The notes under the pieces: generated by a model
What the model was told of the DNA's origin: nothing
Database searches by the model: none
The model's input: the letters and a program-made list of their open reading frames with translations, nothing else
Translations under genes and position numbers: made by a program
In this document: positions 32,084 to 43,895 of the stretch, in pieces
Layout of the letters: the number at the start of each line of letters is the position of its first letter
How positions within the stretch are numbered: position 1 is the first letter of the stretch
Source of the DNA: Rhinopomastus cyanomelas
Taxonomy: Eukaryota > Chordata > Aves > Bucerotiformes > Rhinopomastidae
Reading direction: 5' to 3'
NCBI GenBank assembly: GCA_013400115.1
Contig: VXBP01000228.1
Span: 1,021,365-1,085,364, forward strand
Length of the DNA: 64,000 nucleotides

Positions 32084-32709
32084 GAGCTCAGCAGCAGGAA
32101 GGAACTCTGGTTAACCTCGTCATGTTTGCCACGACTTTGGCTTCACGCACAAAGCCCCTCTGTTCAGACCACTCTCATATTACTGTATTTTATGTCTCTG
32201 GATTTAAATCAGTGTAGAACTTTGGACACATGCTAAAGTTTTCAGGAATCAGTGTAAGTACTTGGATGACTTCATAAGGTTTAGATCAGGGAACTGCACT
32301 TCTGCTTCTTAGGGTTTCTCCTTGCGATGCACCCAACACTGCCAGAATTAGTCAGAACCAGTCGTTACATCATTTGACTTGTTTCTCTCATATCAGTGAG
32401 ATCTCATTTCTGGAGAGGGGTTAATCCTGGATTCAACCCTATAGATTTCTTATTGATGCGGTGTCTTCATATTTACTTTAAGAGCTTAGGGAATTTTGGC
32501 TGGGCTTTCAGCGAGGATTCTGTACTGAACCATTCTAGTTATGGCCAAGGGAAGGCAGCAACCAGTTTTTCTTCATCTAGAACCTGTCAGTTATGGGGGA
32601 TAAGAATGAGTTTTATAGGAGAGAGAACACATCACGTCACCATGATGCTCTGTAAAATGGCAGTGCATCTGCCTCTTGAATATCATGTGCACCTCTGGCT
32701 TTCAGCTAG
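32084..32709. other. Intergenic, no gene recognised
   Basis: No supported exon or repeat. Confidence 0.4.
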
Positions 32710-32710
32710 A

Positions 32711-32808
32711 AACATAGAATCACACAATCATTAGGGATTGGAAGGGACCTTGAAAGTTCGTCTAGTCCAATCCCCCTCCCACAGCAGGATCACCAAGACC
32801 AAGTCATA
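32711..32808 (-). mobile_element. CR1 3' fragment, young subfamily
   Basis: ACATAGAATCACACAATCATTAGGGATTGGAAGGGACC, TCTAGTCCAATCCCCCTCCC and ACAGCAGGATCACC: antisense 3' end truncated after about 98 bp. Confidence 0.9.
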
Positions 32809-34828
32809 GAGCCAGGATGAACAAAGACAGGGAACAACTTCTATATGAGACATGCGGAGTAGCTCTCTAGGCTGGAAGAGGTGGCAGGCTGAAGGAGAGA
32901 TGTGTAACATTATGAGGGCAGAGAGGGAGGAAATAGAGGATGATGGAATGATTGTTAAACGTCTGTCTTTATGAGAGCTAGGGCTGTCAAATGAAACTCT
33001 CACGTGGCAGGTTTAAGAAAAGGAACAGAAAGAAGAGAAAATAGTACCTTACACAACACGTAATTAAGCTGTAGATACTCCTTGGCATGGGAGGATGAGG
33101 TGATTAAAAGTTTACATTAGATCAATGGGAGATGGGAGCAAATCATGAAAGAAAAACTTGAAAGGCAATTAAATACAAAGATAACAATTCTGGCTCAATA
33201 ATCACTGAGTCCCAAAGTGGAAGAAGAGGAGGAAGCATCTCTGCAGACTTTCCTGTCCTTGTGTTCCTCATTTGCAACCCACTGCCTCTCAGAAGCACAG
33301 CACTGGTCTGCAAGCTCTGGTTCTGACCTGAGTTCAGGGTCTGTAATGCATCAAAGCAGATTAAATGTGTAGCTAATAAAACATTCAGTAAATCTAATTT
33401 CTGAAGAGAGCATTAGTTTTACATTTGGGTGCAAGGTAGAAAAACCACCACATTCTGATCACAAAAAATGTGATTAAGGCACCATAACCCAAGAGGGTTG
33501 CACCAAACATAACTCAGCCACTCGTGTTGTGAAACTAAAGGAGGGTGGAGAGGCTCAGGTGCACCGATCCCACACAGACAGGGATGTCTGGCCCTAATTT
33601 CCTTACAGCCAAAGCTGGGAGCTGCTGCCTTGTGCTGACGGCGATAGCAGGGGTCGGATCTGCACAGGAGGATCAGACTGCAGCTCACTAAACGCAGCCA
33701 CAGAGTTAACAAGCAGGAAACAAAACAGTGACTAGTGGCTCGTTTATTGAGTCTCAGGCATAAATATTTATGAGTTGACTGCTCTTATCATGGCCTAAAT
33801 CCTCGAAGAATTCACAGTCTTTGCCCCCACATGTTTTTATTCAACAAAATTGTCATGGAAATCAGCTTTGTTTGCAGAGGAATGGTACAAAATGCTGCTT
33901 CTCATAAACATTTTCCATCACGTGCTGCACGAGATGGACGATTCGCTGTGAAGGGCTACCCTGAAGAACACTTCCATCAGGAAGGACATGACTGATGGGG
34001 AAAGAGTTGCTTGATGTGTAGCCCACAAAGGATATGAGTTATCGCAGACCCAGCTGGAGAGCTTTACAGATCAAATGCACTTGGCGTTGAACGATGCTGG
34101 ATCGATCATTCCTGATTGGGCCAAGATGGCAGCTGTCACGAGCACCTAGGAGCGAAGAGGAGGGTACTCCTGATGTGGGAATTGCAGAGGGAGGGATGTA
34201 GGAATGAGCAGAAGGGGCAGAGGACAGTCTTTGGGCAAAAGGATTAAAGGCAGAAAATGTCAGCAACAGCAGGGGGAGGAGCCATTTTCTGCATAGACAT
34301 AAAAACAGTGAAGAGATGCTTGAGACACTAGAAATGTGGTGACAGCTAGTGCCTCTGGTGTGGAGAAGGTTTGTGTAGCCAGTCCAGAGTCAGAAATCAG
34401 TACAGTCTGTGCAGAGTCCTTCTGAGACAAATCAGAGGTAGAAACAACTTACCAGGACTGGACTGAAAAGCCGTTCACCAAGCCATGAGAAATGTTCTTC
34501 CTTTGCTCTTCTTTGTCACTTTCAGGATGAAGAAGCATCTCTTACACGAGCAATACATCTGAGGACTCAGGAAATTCTTAGTGGGATGTAGGACTTGTCA
34601 TCTGTGTGCCAGTAGTTCAGATGCAGTCCAGATTTCAGTGGGCTCAACGCTGATAACATCTGATAGCTCTCTGATGGCCTTTGTGCTTTTTCAACTCATT
34701 CCAGGTGGAGATGCACCCACATCACAAAGACACGCTCACATAATGAATGTTAATAGCATGCGTGGTGGCCAGCTCAGCAGAGGCAAGGGCTCAGACTCCA
34801 GCTGAGACAAGTCCCTTCAGCTCCTTTG
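32809..34828. other. Intergenic, no gene recognised
   Basis: Mixed DNA of about 2 kb. No CR1 or LTR signature and no supported exon. Confidence 0.4.
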
Positions 34829-35165
34829 GCTTAATGTTGATAAATATGTGAAGGGTGGGTGTCAGGAGGATGGAGCCAGGCTCTGCTCAGTGTGATTTAA
34901 TGATAGGACAAGGGGCAATGGGTGCAGGCTGGAACATAGGAGGTTCCACATCAATATGAGAAGGAAGTTCTCCACAGTGAGGGTGACAGAGCCCTGGAAG
35001 GCGCTGCCCAGGGGAGTTGTGGAGTCTCCTTCTCTGGGGATGTTTAAAACCCACCTGGATGTGTTCCTGTGTGACTTGCTTGAGGTGATCCTACTGTGGC
35101 AGGGGGATTGGACTAGATGATCTTTCGAGGTCCCTTCCAATCCCGTATGTTGTATGATTCTGTGA
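34829..35165 (+). mobile_element. CR1 copy, young subfamily, about 337 bp
   Basis: Sense CR1 from GATAAATATGTGAAGGGTGG through GGAGCCAGGCTCTGCTCAGTG, TGGAACATAGGAGGTTCC, GGAGTCTCCTTCTCTGGGGATG and GACTAGATGATCTTTCGAGG to GTATGATTCTGTGA. An ATT-rich stretch follows on the right. Confidence 0.93.
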
Positions 35166-36694
35166 ATGCTTTATTGGTAATATTAATATGTCATTAGATT
35201 TTATTATTGCTATTGCTGTTATTATTATTAAAGCTCAACAGGCTGCTCTCAGACGAAACATATTGTGTTCTAAAAGCAACTTAATGTATTTGGTTTGACT
35301 ACTTTTCTCTTTCTTCCTTATCTTCCTCACCGCATATACGGTGGAAAAAATCTCTCTCAACCAACCAGCCTGCATTATCCACAGACACAGAATAAACTCC
35401 AGTTTTCTTTATTAAAGTACCTAGGCACAGCTGGTGACAGGAACACCAGGAATGTGCCCTATCACTCATAGCAATAATGGCTGTAAAGACAACAGACCTC
35501 TCATACACGAGGCCAATACTTCCAGCACTGAGGCGTGAGGTCTAAGTGCAGCCCTTCACGGACGGTGAAGTCCATGAACGCATCGCATGTGCTTGCCAAC
35601 AGCTAGCTGTCTGCACGTGGTGCTCATTAGAGGGTTTTAGGAAGTGCTTGGACAAATGTTAGTTGGCTTGTGCTCATGGTTTTGCATGTGAACCTGAGCT
35701 CTTTTGGGGCTTTTTTTTTCACTTTGAGTTAAGAAATCAGTCGCTCAGTAGATAAAATCTAGTTCTTTTGAGGTTAGTGCAGACTTTTTCAAGCTGATGA
35801 AGTTCTCGGTGTGTGGACACAGCCAGAATCCTTCTGACACTGAGCTTGAGCATAAAACTTAATGTCTGTGCATTTTCAGGACACAAAGTCTGGAGGAAAC
35901 AGAAAGGTATGGGCAAGAAGGGATGAGAAAGCAAAGCAAGAAGAGTAAGATCCGACAGTGAGAAATGAATTGCTGCGTTAAGCATCTATGGATGAGGAAT
36001 CAGGGTAACCAAGTTGTCTAACAACATTTACTCGTTACATTATCTTCATTCACAAAGTCCTGTGTGTGAACAGAAAATCTGAGGGAGAAGATGCTGCAAA
36101 ACTCAGCCTATAGAATTGGTGCTTGGTGTGCTGCTGGAAAAGAGCTGTTTGACCTGCTGTATGATGCAGAACTGCCATCGTGCCCTCCTCTGTAGGGAAG
36201 AGCCACCTGCTCAGTGAATTTTGTCACATGGACAAAAAGATTTGAGAAGCAGTGCCAGAGACTGACACTCTGTGTATGAAACATATTCTACAGTTTACAA
36301 CCCATTTCACACTTTTCTTTTGGTAAGCAGCAGAAGCTGTTGCTCCTAGAAGAATTTGGGGGTTTGGGGAACTCAGCCTTCTTCCTCCCTGCTTGGACTT
36401 GGACTCCTTCTCTCACACAACCATCCAGTGTCAGAAGAGCGCTGCCTGCCCAGACTTCACTAATGTTTAACTGACAGTTTTCCAAACACACTTGCCATAC
36501 TTCCACACCTCATGGACAATAGAACAGGCTGATGCCTGGGTGAAATTCTCTGAGGATTCCTAAAAGCAGTTTGGAGAAATCAGAAGCTTTGTATATATCA
36601 TCGCAGCATTTCCAAAGCAAAGCTCCATTTGTAGGAGGATTTTTGGCTGAACTGTAAAATGTCAATCATCAGAAGAGGGTTTTTGAAAAGGTTT
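35166..36694. other. Intergenic, no gene recognised
   Basis: Starts with an ATT-rich stretch (about 35175-35231). No supported exon or known repeat after that. Confidence 0.4.
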
Positions 36695-36801
36695 TAGAAT
36701 CATAGAATCATTAGGGATTGGAAGGGACCTCGAAAGACCATCTAGTCCAATCCCGCTGCAACAGCAGGATCACCTAGACCAAGTCACACAGGAACACATC
36801 C
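36695..36801 (-). mobile_element. CR1 3' fragment, young subfamily
   Basis: TAGAATCATAGAATCATTAGGG, GAAGGGACCTCGAAAGACCATC, ACAGCAGGATCACCTAGACC and AGTCACACAGGAACACATCC: antisense 3' end, truncated. Confidence 0.92.
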
Positions 36802-37610
36802 CTCTGTTCCAAGAGAAGGAAAAAGAGATGAGCATCAGGGAAGGGAAAGGTACTGCTCTTCCTCTTTACTTCTCTCCCCACTCCAGTTGCCAGACAGAGA
36901 TCAAGGCTAAACAAGGCAGGAGGAAGCCACTAAACAGGGACCTGAACTGCAGGGAGCTCCAGAGCCCTGGAGAAAGACATTAAGTGGTGGTGAGAGTCTG
37001 CATTGGTTTGCTAAGACCCAAAGCACGAAAACAAAACACACGACCTGGGTTTGAGGAGCCTTCAGAAAGAGTTTCAGCTTCTTCAGCAAAAACAATTTTT
37101 GCTGAGGCTGACATCTGACTCACTTTTACCTGCTCCACAAGAGCAGCTACGTTGGCAAGTGGTTTTTACAGCAATTTGCTTGCCCACGAAACAAAAACAT
37201 TTTGTGCTCAAAGAGATTAGGGTCTTGTGTGTCCGCATGTCTTTACCTTAGAGAAAAGCTGCTTCTCCTCAATACCTGAGAGTCAAAGGGCTGAATTCTT
37301 ATCTTCTGGTGAGCTATGGCAAAGCTCGTGGTGCCTTTAGCATAAGCAGGTTTGCAAGTAAGTGGCAAATAGAAGCTGTTTTGCCCTTAATCCCTTTGAT
37401 GCTGATTTCAGAAGAGACATTTCATGCCCAAAGTGCCATCCTATGGGAGGATTTTTTTCCATACACAAACTGCCTAAATTCCTGATGGTTGTCGCTTGTC
37501 TTTTTCTCATGACAGCAACAGGCATTTTAATTTTCTGCCATTAGTGACTTGCAACCAGGACATGATCACAGACTTTAAAGACAGAAACTTCTCAATGAAA
37601 AAAAACCCAA
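36802..37610. other. Intergenic, no gene recognised
   Basis: No supported exon or known repeat between two CR1 pieces. Confidence 0.4.
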
Positions 37611-37991
37611 CACCTAGATCAAGTCACACAGAAACACGTCCAGGTGAGTTTTAAATGTCTCCAGAGAAGGAGACTCCACAACCTCCCTGGGCAGCCCCTT
37701 CCAGTGTTCTATCACCCTCACTGGGAAGAAGTTCCTTCTCATATTGATGCGGAACCTTCTCTGTTCCAGCTCACACCCGTTGCCCCTTGTCCTATCATTA
37801 GATGCCACTGAGCAGAGCCTGGCTCCATCCTCCTGACACCCACCTTTCCATATATATAGACATTAATGAGGTCACCCCTCAGTCTCCTTTTTTCCAAGCT
37901 GAAGAGACCCAGCTCCCTCAGCCTTTCCTCATAAGGGGGATGTTCCACTCCCTTCATCATCTTCATGGCTCTGGGCTGGACTATCTCAAGC
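37611..37991 (-). mobile_element. CR1 copy lacking its 3' tail
   Basis: Antisense CR1 body from CACCTAGATCAAGTCACAC through GAAGAAGTTCCTTCTCATATTGATG, GATGCCACTGAGCAGAGCC, ACATTAATGAGGTCACCCC and CCTCATAAGGGGGATG to GGGCTGGACTATCTCAAGC. The roughly 85-bp 3' end present in sister copies is absent on the left, which is unusual because LINE copies normally keep the 3' end. Confidence 0.92.
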
Positions 37992-40047
37992 TTAGGATTA
38001 TTATTTTGTTTTACCTGGGCTGTTGTTTTGCCACTGGTTTGGGGCAGAGTAACCCATCTCAGCTCCTGTCAACAGACCAGCATGTCCTTGGAACCATCAG
38101 CAGAGCCTGAGATGTGTTACGTGCTCCCTGGGAGTCCCAGACTCATCCTATGATGGGCAGGATGTTCACTTCTTTGGAGAAGCACAGACATTCCCTCCAT
38201 TTGTCTTGTTTTCCATTAAAAGAGAAAAAGGAAACAGGCACCGATATTAACCGTGCCATAAACAGAGCAACCAAGAAACCTATTTAACTCATTCTCCAGA
38301 AGATTTGAAAAGAGATTTTAGGGATGATGTCCAAATAAACATTCTGACCAACCCTTGAGCTTAATGGAAGCCCAGCGTTGTTAAAATCAGGCATTTTATT
38401 ATTTCTTTAATGTATAAGCTGTTACTGATGGGCACAGGAAACCATGTGAGAAACTGTGCTCAGTATTTCTACTGTCTGGAAAAAGGTGTTATTAAAAAAA
38501 TTAAAGAGTGTCTTCCTGTAAAATTCTCCAGCCAGAAGGATTTGAAGTAGTTAACTTCGGTGAAAGCTTCTTTGATCTAAAGATCTCACCTGCTTTTTAG
38601 TCTAGATAGCATCACCAAGGAGCTATAACACCTTTCCAGAGAAGCTCCACTACAAATAAGACTGGAAGATTTATGTCACAATTCTGAGTTCCCTTTCACC
38701 TATTTCAGAGGGAAACAACACTGCCCAAGTCAGCAAAATCATTACATTATAAATCCAGCATGGGATTAGGGTCAGACTCCTCACATTCTCTTAATAATTA
38801 TTGCTGGTGTTTGTTATTTTTATTATGGCAGTTTGCTGGAGCATCTTAAATAAGGACCTTAAGTAGCCATCCTTTATCTCTGAGATTCTAGCCACATGCC
38901 TGCTGCAGCATGCATCTCTCTGTGCAGTGAGAGCAGACCTTCTCACTTCCTGCCTCTGCTGGCTTAGCAAGAAAGAAAAAACCCTCAAGGCGACTGTACA
39001 AATATGTGTCACGGGGTGATTGAGGAGATCTGCGCAGCAGCTGCAGTGTGCATCAGAAAGGAGGAAACCTCCTGAAATAGGAGCCACAAGCGCAGAAGCC
39101 CCGTGCAGCACTACCCCATGTCATGACGCGGGAAGAGTGTGCGTCGCCTGGTTGTCCTCCTCCAGCTGTGTCACTTCACCCTGCCAGCTGTCATCCAGCT
39201 CACGGGCACGTAGCCTGACCTGTCAATCAGTCAATGCCCAGCCAATACATTAGTTTTGGGAATTAGGAGATCTAACTATCCTAACTACTATTGTGTCGTG
39301 ATCCCTGCACAAGCCTCTTGGATGACTGCTCTGAATATTGGGAAAAGTTCAGGTGTTAATTTAGCACCCACCAACCATCTGGATAACTCCTGTTCAAGGT
39401 GCTTGCAGCTGCCTGGAAAGCTGCAAGTGTGAGGTCATCCAACACAGCAAGAATTTGACAAGCACAGAGCAAGTCGAACACTTCTCCCCTCTCCAGAGTG
39501 GGGAGAGAAACTGGATAAACCTGTAAAATCACAAATCTGTGAGAGTTTTCATAAAAGAGGGCTAGAAGGCACTTAGAGAGGTTCTTCTGTGGAAGCCTTT
39601 GTGGTCGTGTTACTGTACTGTCAAGATTATGTGATTTACAATAACAGGTCTATATTTGTGAGTCCATGTGCTCCATCACTTGTGCTCAGAGAAGAGCAGC
39701 CTTTGACCCAAGCTGAAACAGGTGCAGAAAAAAGGGAAGAGTCAAGAGAGCAACCACACTTGAGTGCTTCTTACTTGGTGAGAGGCGTTGATGGGTCCTC
39801 ACAGAAGATGTCTCTCAATTCAAAGCCTGCCTGGCTTGCTCTCTGGAACATTGGTCAGTGTTGGGCTGAAAAATGCTTAGCTGGGAGCTACCATCAGAGC
39901 ACGAGTGTGACTTGAAACAACAGAATTTCATGTAAAGGAGTTTTGATGCCTGAGAGAAAGCTGGGACATTGAATATATGCCTGAGGGGCTGTAACTGCCA
40001 AATCTGAGAGGGAGATGAAATCTTCGACCTGGGATGACACTTCTTGT
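37992..40047. other. Intergenic, no gene recognised
   Basis: About 2 kb with no supported exon or clear repeat family. Confidence 0.4.
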
Positions 40048-40101
40048 ACCCAGTTCTGCACTCCTCAGTTCAAGAAGGACACAGAACTGCTGGAGAGAGT
40101 T
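40048..40101 (+). mobile_element. Internal CR1 fragment
   Basis: ACCCAGTTCTGCACTCCTCAG and TTCAAGAAGGACACAGAACTGCTGGAGAGAG match the same part of the CR1 at 16561-16620. Both ends are truncated. Confidence 0.8.
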
Positions 40102-41200
40102 CGCTACTGCATTTTGGGTCAGAGACCAAGCTGTCTTCTGCTGCCAAAGACAGATTTTAATATTTTAGGTGTCTGCAGCCTGTAGGGATTGTGCCTCTTA
40201 CCAAGTCTGCATCTTCACCACTTTTCTTGGATGGCTCTGGCACGAACAAAGTGAAGAAAGAACCGACATCAGTAAATACAGGAATGTTCACACTGCAACA
40301 GCACATTTTGGATGGGCTCAGATTTGTGCTGGCACTTGCCTTTTATGTTGTGTCACGAGGCAAGACCTAACGGTCAGGTTTTCAGCCAACTTCACACTGA
40401 GGGCTTAACACCAAAGGGGTAGATGAGATGCTTCTTCCTGCCACAAAAGCCCCTCATCTCATTGGCATAGGGCTAGTCCAGACTGCACCAGCAGCCCTGC
40501 TGGCACCAGGACGTGCTGCATATTGCTGTATTTCTGTGCTTTGCCACGGGTCAGGCCACAGACTCCCTGTGGGAATGCAGCTGAAGGGTCAGACCTCAGT
40601 CTGAGAAGTTTGAAGGACTGAGTGAAAGGGGAGGAGGCATTTACTTTTGGGAATACTTAAGAAAAAACTGAAATTATTCTATCTCCCAACACAAACCATC
40701 CTGGATCTGGATGATATATTTCAGTGTGTGTATATATATATACATATATACATATATAAAGTAGATATATGTATATATATAACATATGTATATTTGCTTA
40801 ACCTATCTTCTCAGAAACATCCCTTTCTTTCCATTCTTCACTCAGAAAGTGATGGGACTCTGACCCTGCACATCCCTTTCACAGCTCTACATCTCTCTGG
40901 AGGAAAAGAAAGCTGTTCTTCAGCAACTGCACAATGCAGGATGTGTGATAACAGTTACAGACAGACCTCCACAGGCTCAGCCTGCAGAAGTGAGGTGGAA
41001 CTGGTGCCTTTCTGGATGTTGTGATGGAAGAACCTTCCTTCTTATTTCCTTTCTTATGGATTGTGCTTTTTGTACTTTTAATGCTGATAACATGAAATAA
41101 AAAAGGATGAGGGGAGGGAGGGAGTGAGAATGAATTATTATTACAAATTTCTATTACAAAAATGATTTTAGAAATACAAATGATTTTAAATATTGAATTT
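40102..41200. other. Intergenic, with an AT microsatellite
   Basis: No gene recognised. An alternating TA/TG tract lies at 40724-40794. Confidence 0.45.
40724..40794. repeat. AT-rich dinucleotide microsatellite
   Basis: GTGTGTGTATATATATATAC followed by repeats of ATATATACAT and GTATATATAT, about 70 bp of mostly alternating purine and pyrimidine. Confidence 0.92.
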
Positions 41201-41204
41201 CGTG

Positions 41205-41580
41205 TAGGTAAGCTTGCGTTTTGCGTTCCAATTAGAGTCGTCTGCGATCGCACATGCCTTCCCTTTATTTTCATTAGTCAGGCTGGCAGCTGCGAACACA
41301 AAACGCTTTCAGCCGGGTCTCCTTGAACCACTAGATGGTGCAACGAGACCTGGTTCCTCCGAGGGCACCTGCCGCCAGACTGGGAGCGCAGAAGCTCTGG
41401 GATGGGAGGCTTCCGCCGATCGTACCAGACCCACAGCCACGGGACACTCTGCGCTGCTGTTGTCCATCTGCTCCACCCAGAGAATGACTTCGAGGAATCT
41501 GTGCGATGTGAAGAACATTTACTTCGTGTGGGAAGACTGGCATTTGTGGGAGGAGACTTTAAGAGCAGCAGGTGGGTAAA
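41205..41580. promoter_or_regulatory. Small CpG-rich element between KCNK18 and SLC18A2
   Basis: About 375 bp with roughly 20 CpG, clearly above the flanks. It carries a CTCF-like motif at 41328-41341. Open frames on both strands have no known domain. It is flanked on the right by an AT-richer stretch with a possible very old CR1 remnant. Candidate insulator, enhancer or unannotated promoter. Confidence 0.45.
41328..41341 (+). promoter_or_regulatory. CTCF-like motif
   Basis: CCACTAGATGGTGC matches the CTCF core CCASYAGRKGGCRS except for T in place of C at position 12. It lies in the CpG-rich element between the two genes. Confidence 0.4.
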
Positions 41581-41639
41581 ATTTAGGATGAAAATAATAG
41601 AAAATGCTTGAATTTTACATGGAAAACTCCATCTGTTAC

Positions 41640-41760
41640 TAATTTTAAAGCAAGAAGGGACCACTAGGATAATTTAGTGTGATGCCCGATGTAGAGAGAG
41701 CATAGATTTTAGGATGTTCCCCAGTCCATTCTGATTGTGACCTTTCTCTCAGTCAAAAAC
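41640..41760 (-). mobile_element. Possible very old CR1-like remnant
   Basis: AGCAAGAAGGGACCACTAGGATAATTTAGTGTGATG resembles the antisense end of ancient CR1 families shared by archosaurs and turtles (GAAGGGACCA...GATCATCTAGTCTGA). Divergence is high and the ends are uncertain. Confidence 0.3.
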
Positions 41761-41974
41761 ATCTAAACAGCTGAAATTCTTAACCATGGCCATACAAGTG
41801 GGCTAACTGAGGCACAGAAGTCTGAAGCCATACGGCAGCTGCGGGTGAGTGCCAGAACCAGGGGCTGCTGACTCTGTAGCAGCGCTTCTCCCTCTTCTCT
41901 CTCTTCTTCTGTTCCTCAGGAGGTGAAAAATGATTTAATCCAGTGGAACCTGGAGATTACTGCCCAAAGCAGGG

Positions 41975-42518
41975 ACAAAGGAGCTGATCTACTCAGCTTT
42001 GGTGAGGCCACACCTTGAGTACTGTGTCTGGTTTGGGGCCCCTCACTACAAGAGGGACATTGAAGGACTGGAGTGGGTACAGAGGTGGCTACCAAGCCAG
42101 TAAAGGATTTGGAACAGGTGTCGTATGAGGAGCTGATGGATCTGGAGTGTTTAGCCTGGAAAGAGGAGATTGAGAGGAGACCTTGCTCTCTACAACTACT
42201 TAAAAGGAAGTTGTAGGGAGTTAGGGGTTGGTCTGTCCTCCCTAGTGGCCAGTAATAGGATGAGAGGAAATGGCCTTAAGCTGCACCAGGGAAGATTCAG
42301 GTTGGATGTTAGGAGGAATTTCTTTACTGAGGAGGTTGTCAGGCATTGGAACAGCCTGCCCAGGGAGGTGGTTGAGTTGCCATGCCTGGAGGTGTTTAAG
42401 AAAAGTGTAGATGCTGTGTTGGAGGACATGGTTTAGTGGTGATGACAGGGCTAGGAAAAGGTTGGACCTGATGATCTTGAAGGTCTCTTCCAGCTGAAAC
42501 TGTTCTGTGATTCTGTGA
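41975..42518 (+). mobile_element. CR1 copy, about 540 bp
   Basis: Sense CR1: GTGAGGCCACACCTTGAGTACTG, GGGGCCCCTCACTACAAGAG, GAGGAGACCTTGCTCTCTACAACTAC, GAGGAAATGGCCTTAAGCTGCACC, AGGTTGGATGTTAGGAGGAATTTCTTTAC, TGGAGGTGTTTAAGAAAAG, GGACCTGATGATCTTGAAGG, and the tail GTTCTGTGATTCTGTGA. It is a different subfamily from the CTAGGTGATCCTG copies. Confidence 0.93.
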
Positions 42519-43335
42519 AGTGCCTGTTCCTCAGCCAGGACCACCCAAACCCCTGTAGGAGGCAGCTGATGAAACCTGAGGCCTTTCCACCCTTGTTCTT
42601 GTATGAAGAACACCAGGAGCAGCTGAGCCTCTGCTCATAGCTGTGTGAGTCACTAGAGAGAGCCACTGGCTGGTGGAAATAAAATATTACCTAGAATCAA
42701 GGACTTTCTGCTCTGTTTTTCATTTTTCATCACTTTGGCTGAAAAAGGAAATGACAGTCTTGTGCTGATAATACCTCTGAGGGCTGTGGCAGAGCCTAGT
42801 GTGCTCTTTGCTCAGAGTAAGATGAAAGGCTTAATTAATACCACAGGAGGAACTAGTTCTTAGATCTGATTTCCACAGGTCTTTATAGCATTAGAAAATG
42901 AACATACAAATCATCTCAGATAAAAGAAGACTGGTTTTGAAGCTTCTCTGTCTTAAAATTAGAGGAAAAAATAATCAGTGGACAAGAAGAAGAAGAAGAA
43001 AATATATAAAACAGGCAAAACAAAACACCAACCATATAATTAAAGTAAAAATAACATTACCCCTTCAAGACAGTCAGGACAACATTGACTTCAGCATGTG
43101 CTGGAAGACAGTGGAGCTTCTGGAATTCATGTCACCAACATACCCCATGTACAAGTGGTGGTGGAAGCTGGTTAGTCACTTCAGGAGTCCCGTGGAAATG
43201 TGTTTGTTATCATTTCAGGATTAGGAATGGAGCAAGAAAGAAGAAATAAATCCTTTGATACGTGATTTTCCTTGAGGATTAGCTTTGTGAAAATGAAGAA
43301 GCCACAGGAGCTCACTCTTTCTGCTTTTGGGAAGT
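42519..43335. other. Intergenic, no gene recognised
   Basis: No supported exon. A small GAAGAAGAAGAAGAAAA run lies near 42985-43001. Confidence 0.4.
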
Positions 43336-43895
43336 ATCATAGAAACATTAGAGATTGGAAGGGACCTCAAAATTTCATCTAGTCCAATCCCCCTGCCACA
43401 GCAGGATCACCTAGATCAAGTCACACAGGAACACATCCAGGTGGGTCTTAAATGTCTCCAGAGGAGACTCCACAACCCCCCTGGGCAGCCCCTTCCAGTT
43501 CTTTGTCACCCTCACTGTGAGGAAGTTCCTTCTCATATTGATGTGGAACCTTTTGTGTTCCAGCTTACACCCATTGCTCCTCATCCTATCAGTAGATGAC
43601 ATTGAGAAGAGCCTGGCTCCATTCTCCTGACACCCACCCTTCAAATATTTATAGACATTACTGAAGTCACTCCTCAGTCTCCTCCAAGCTCAAGAGACCC
43701 AGCTCCCTCAGCCTCTCCTCATAAGGGAGGTGCTCCTCTTCCTTCATCATCCTTGTTGCTCTATGCTGGATTCCCTCAGCTCCACATTCCTCTTGAATTG
43801 AGGGGCCCAGAACTGGACCCAATACTCCAGATGTGGTCTCACCAACACAGAGTAGAGTGGGAGAAGAACCTCTCTTGATTTGCTAACCACCCCCC
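43336..43895 (-). mobile_element. CR1 copy, young subfamily, about 560 bp (longest of its kind here)
   Basis: Antisense from ATCATAGAAACATTAGAG through CACAGCAGGATCACCTAGATC, GTTCCTTCTCATATTGATGTGG, TCCTGACACCCACCCTTC and CTTCATCATCCTTGTTGC to GGCCCAGAACTGGACCCAATACTCCAGATGTGG and TAGAGTGGGAGAAGAACC. The element runs towards ORF2 but is truncated before it. Confidence 0.93.
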
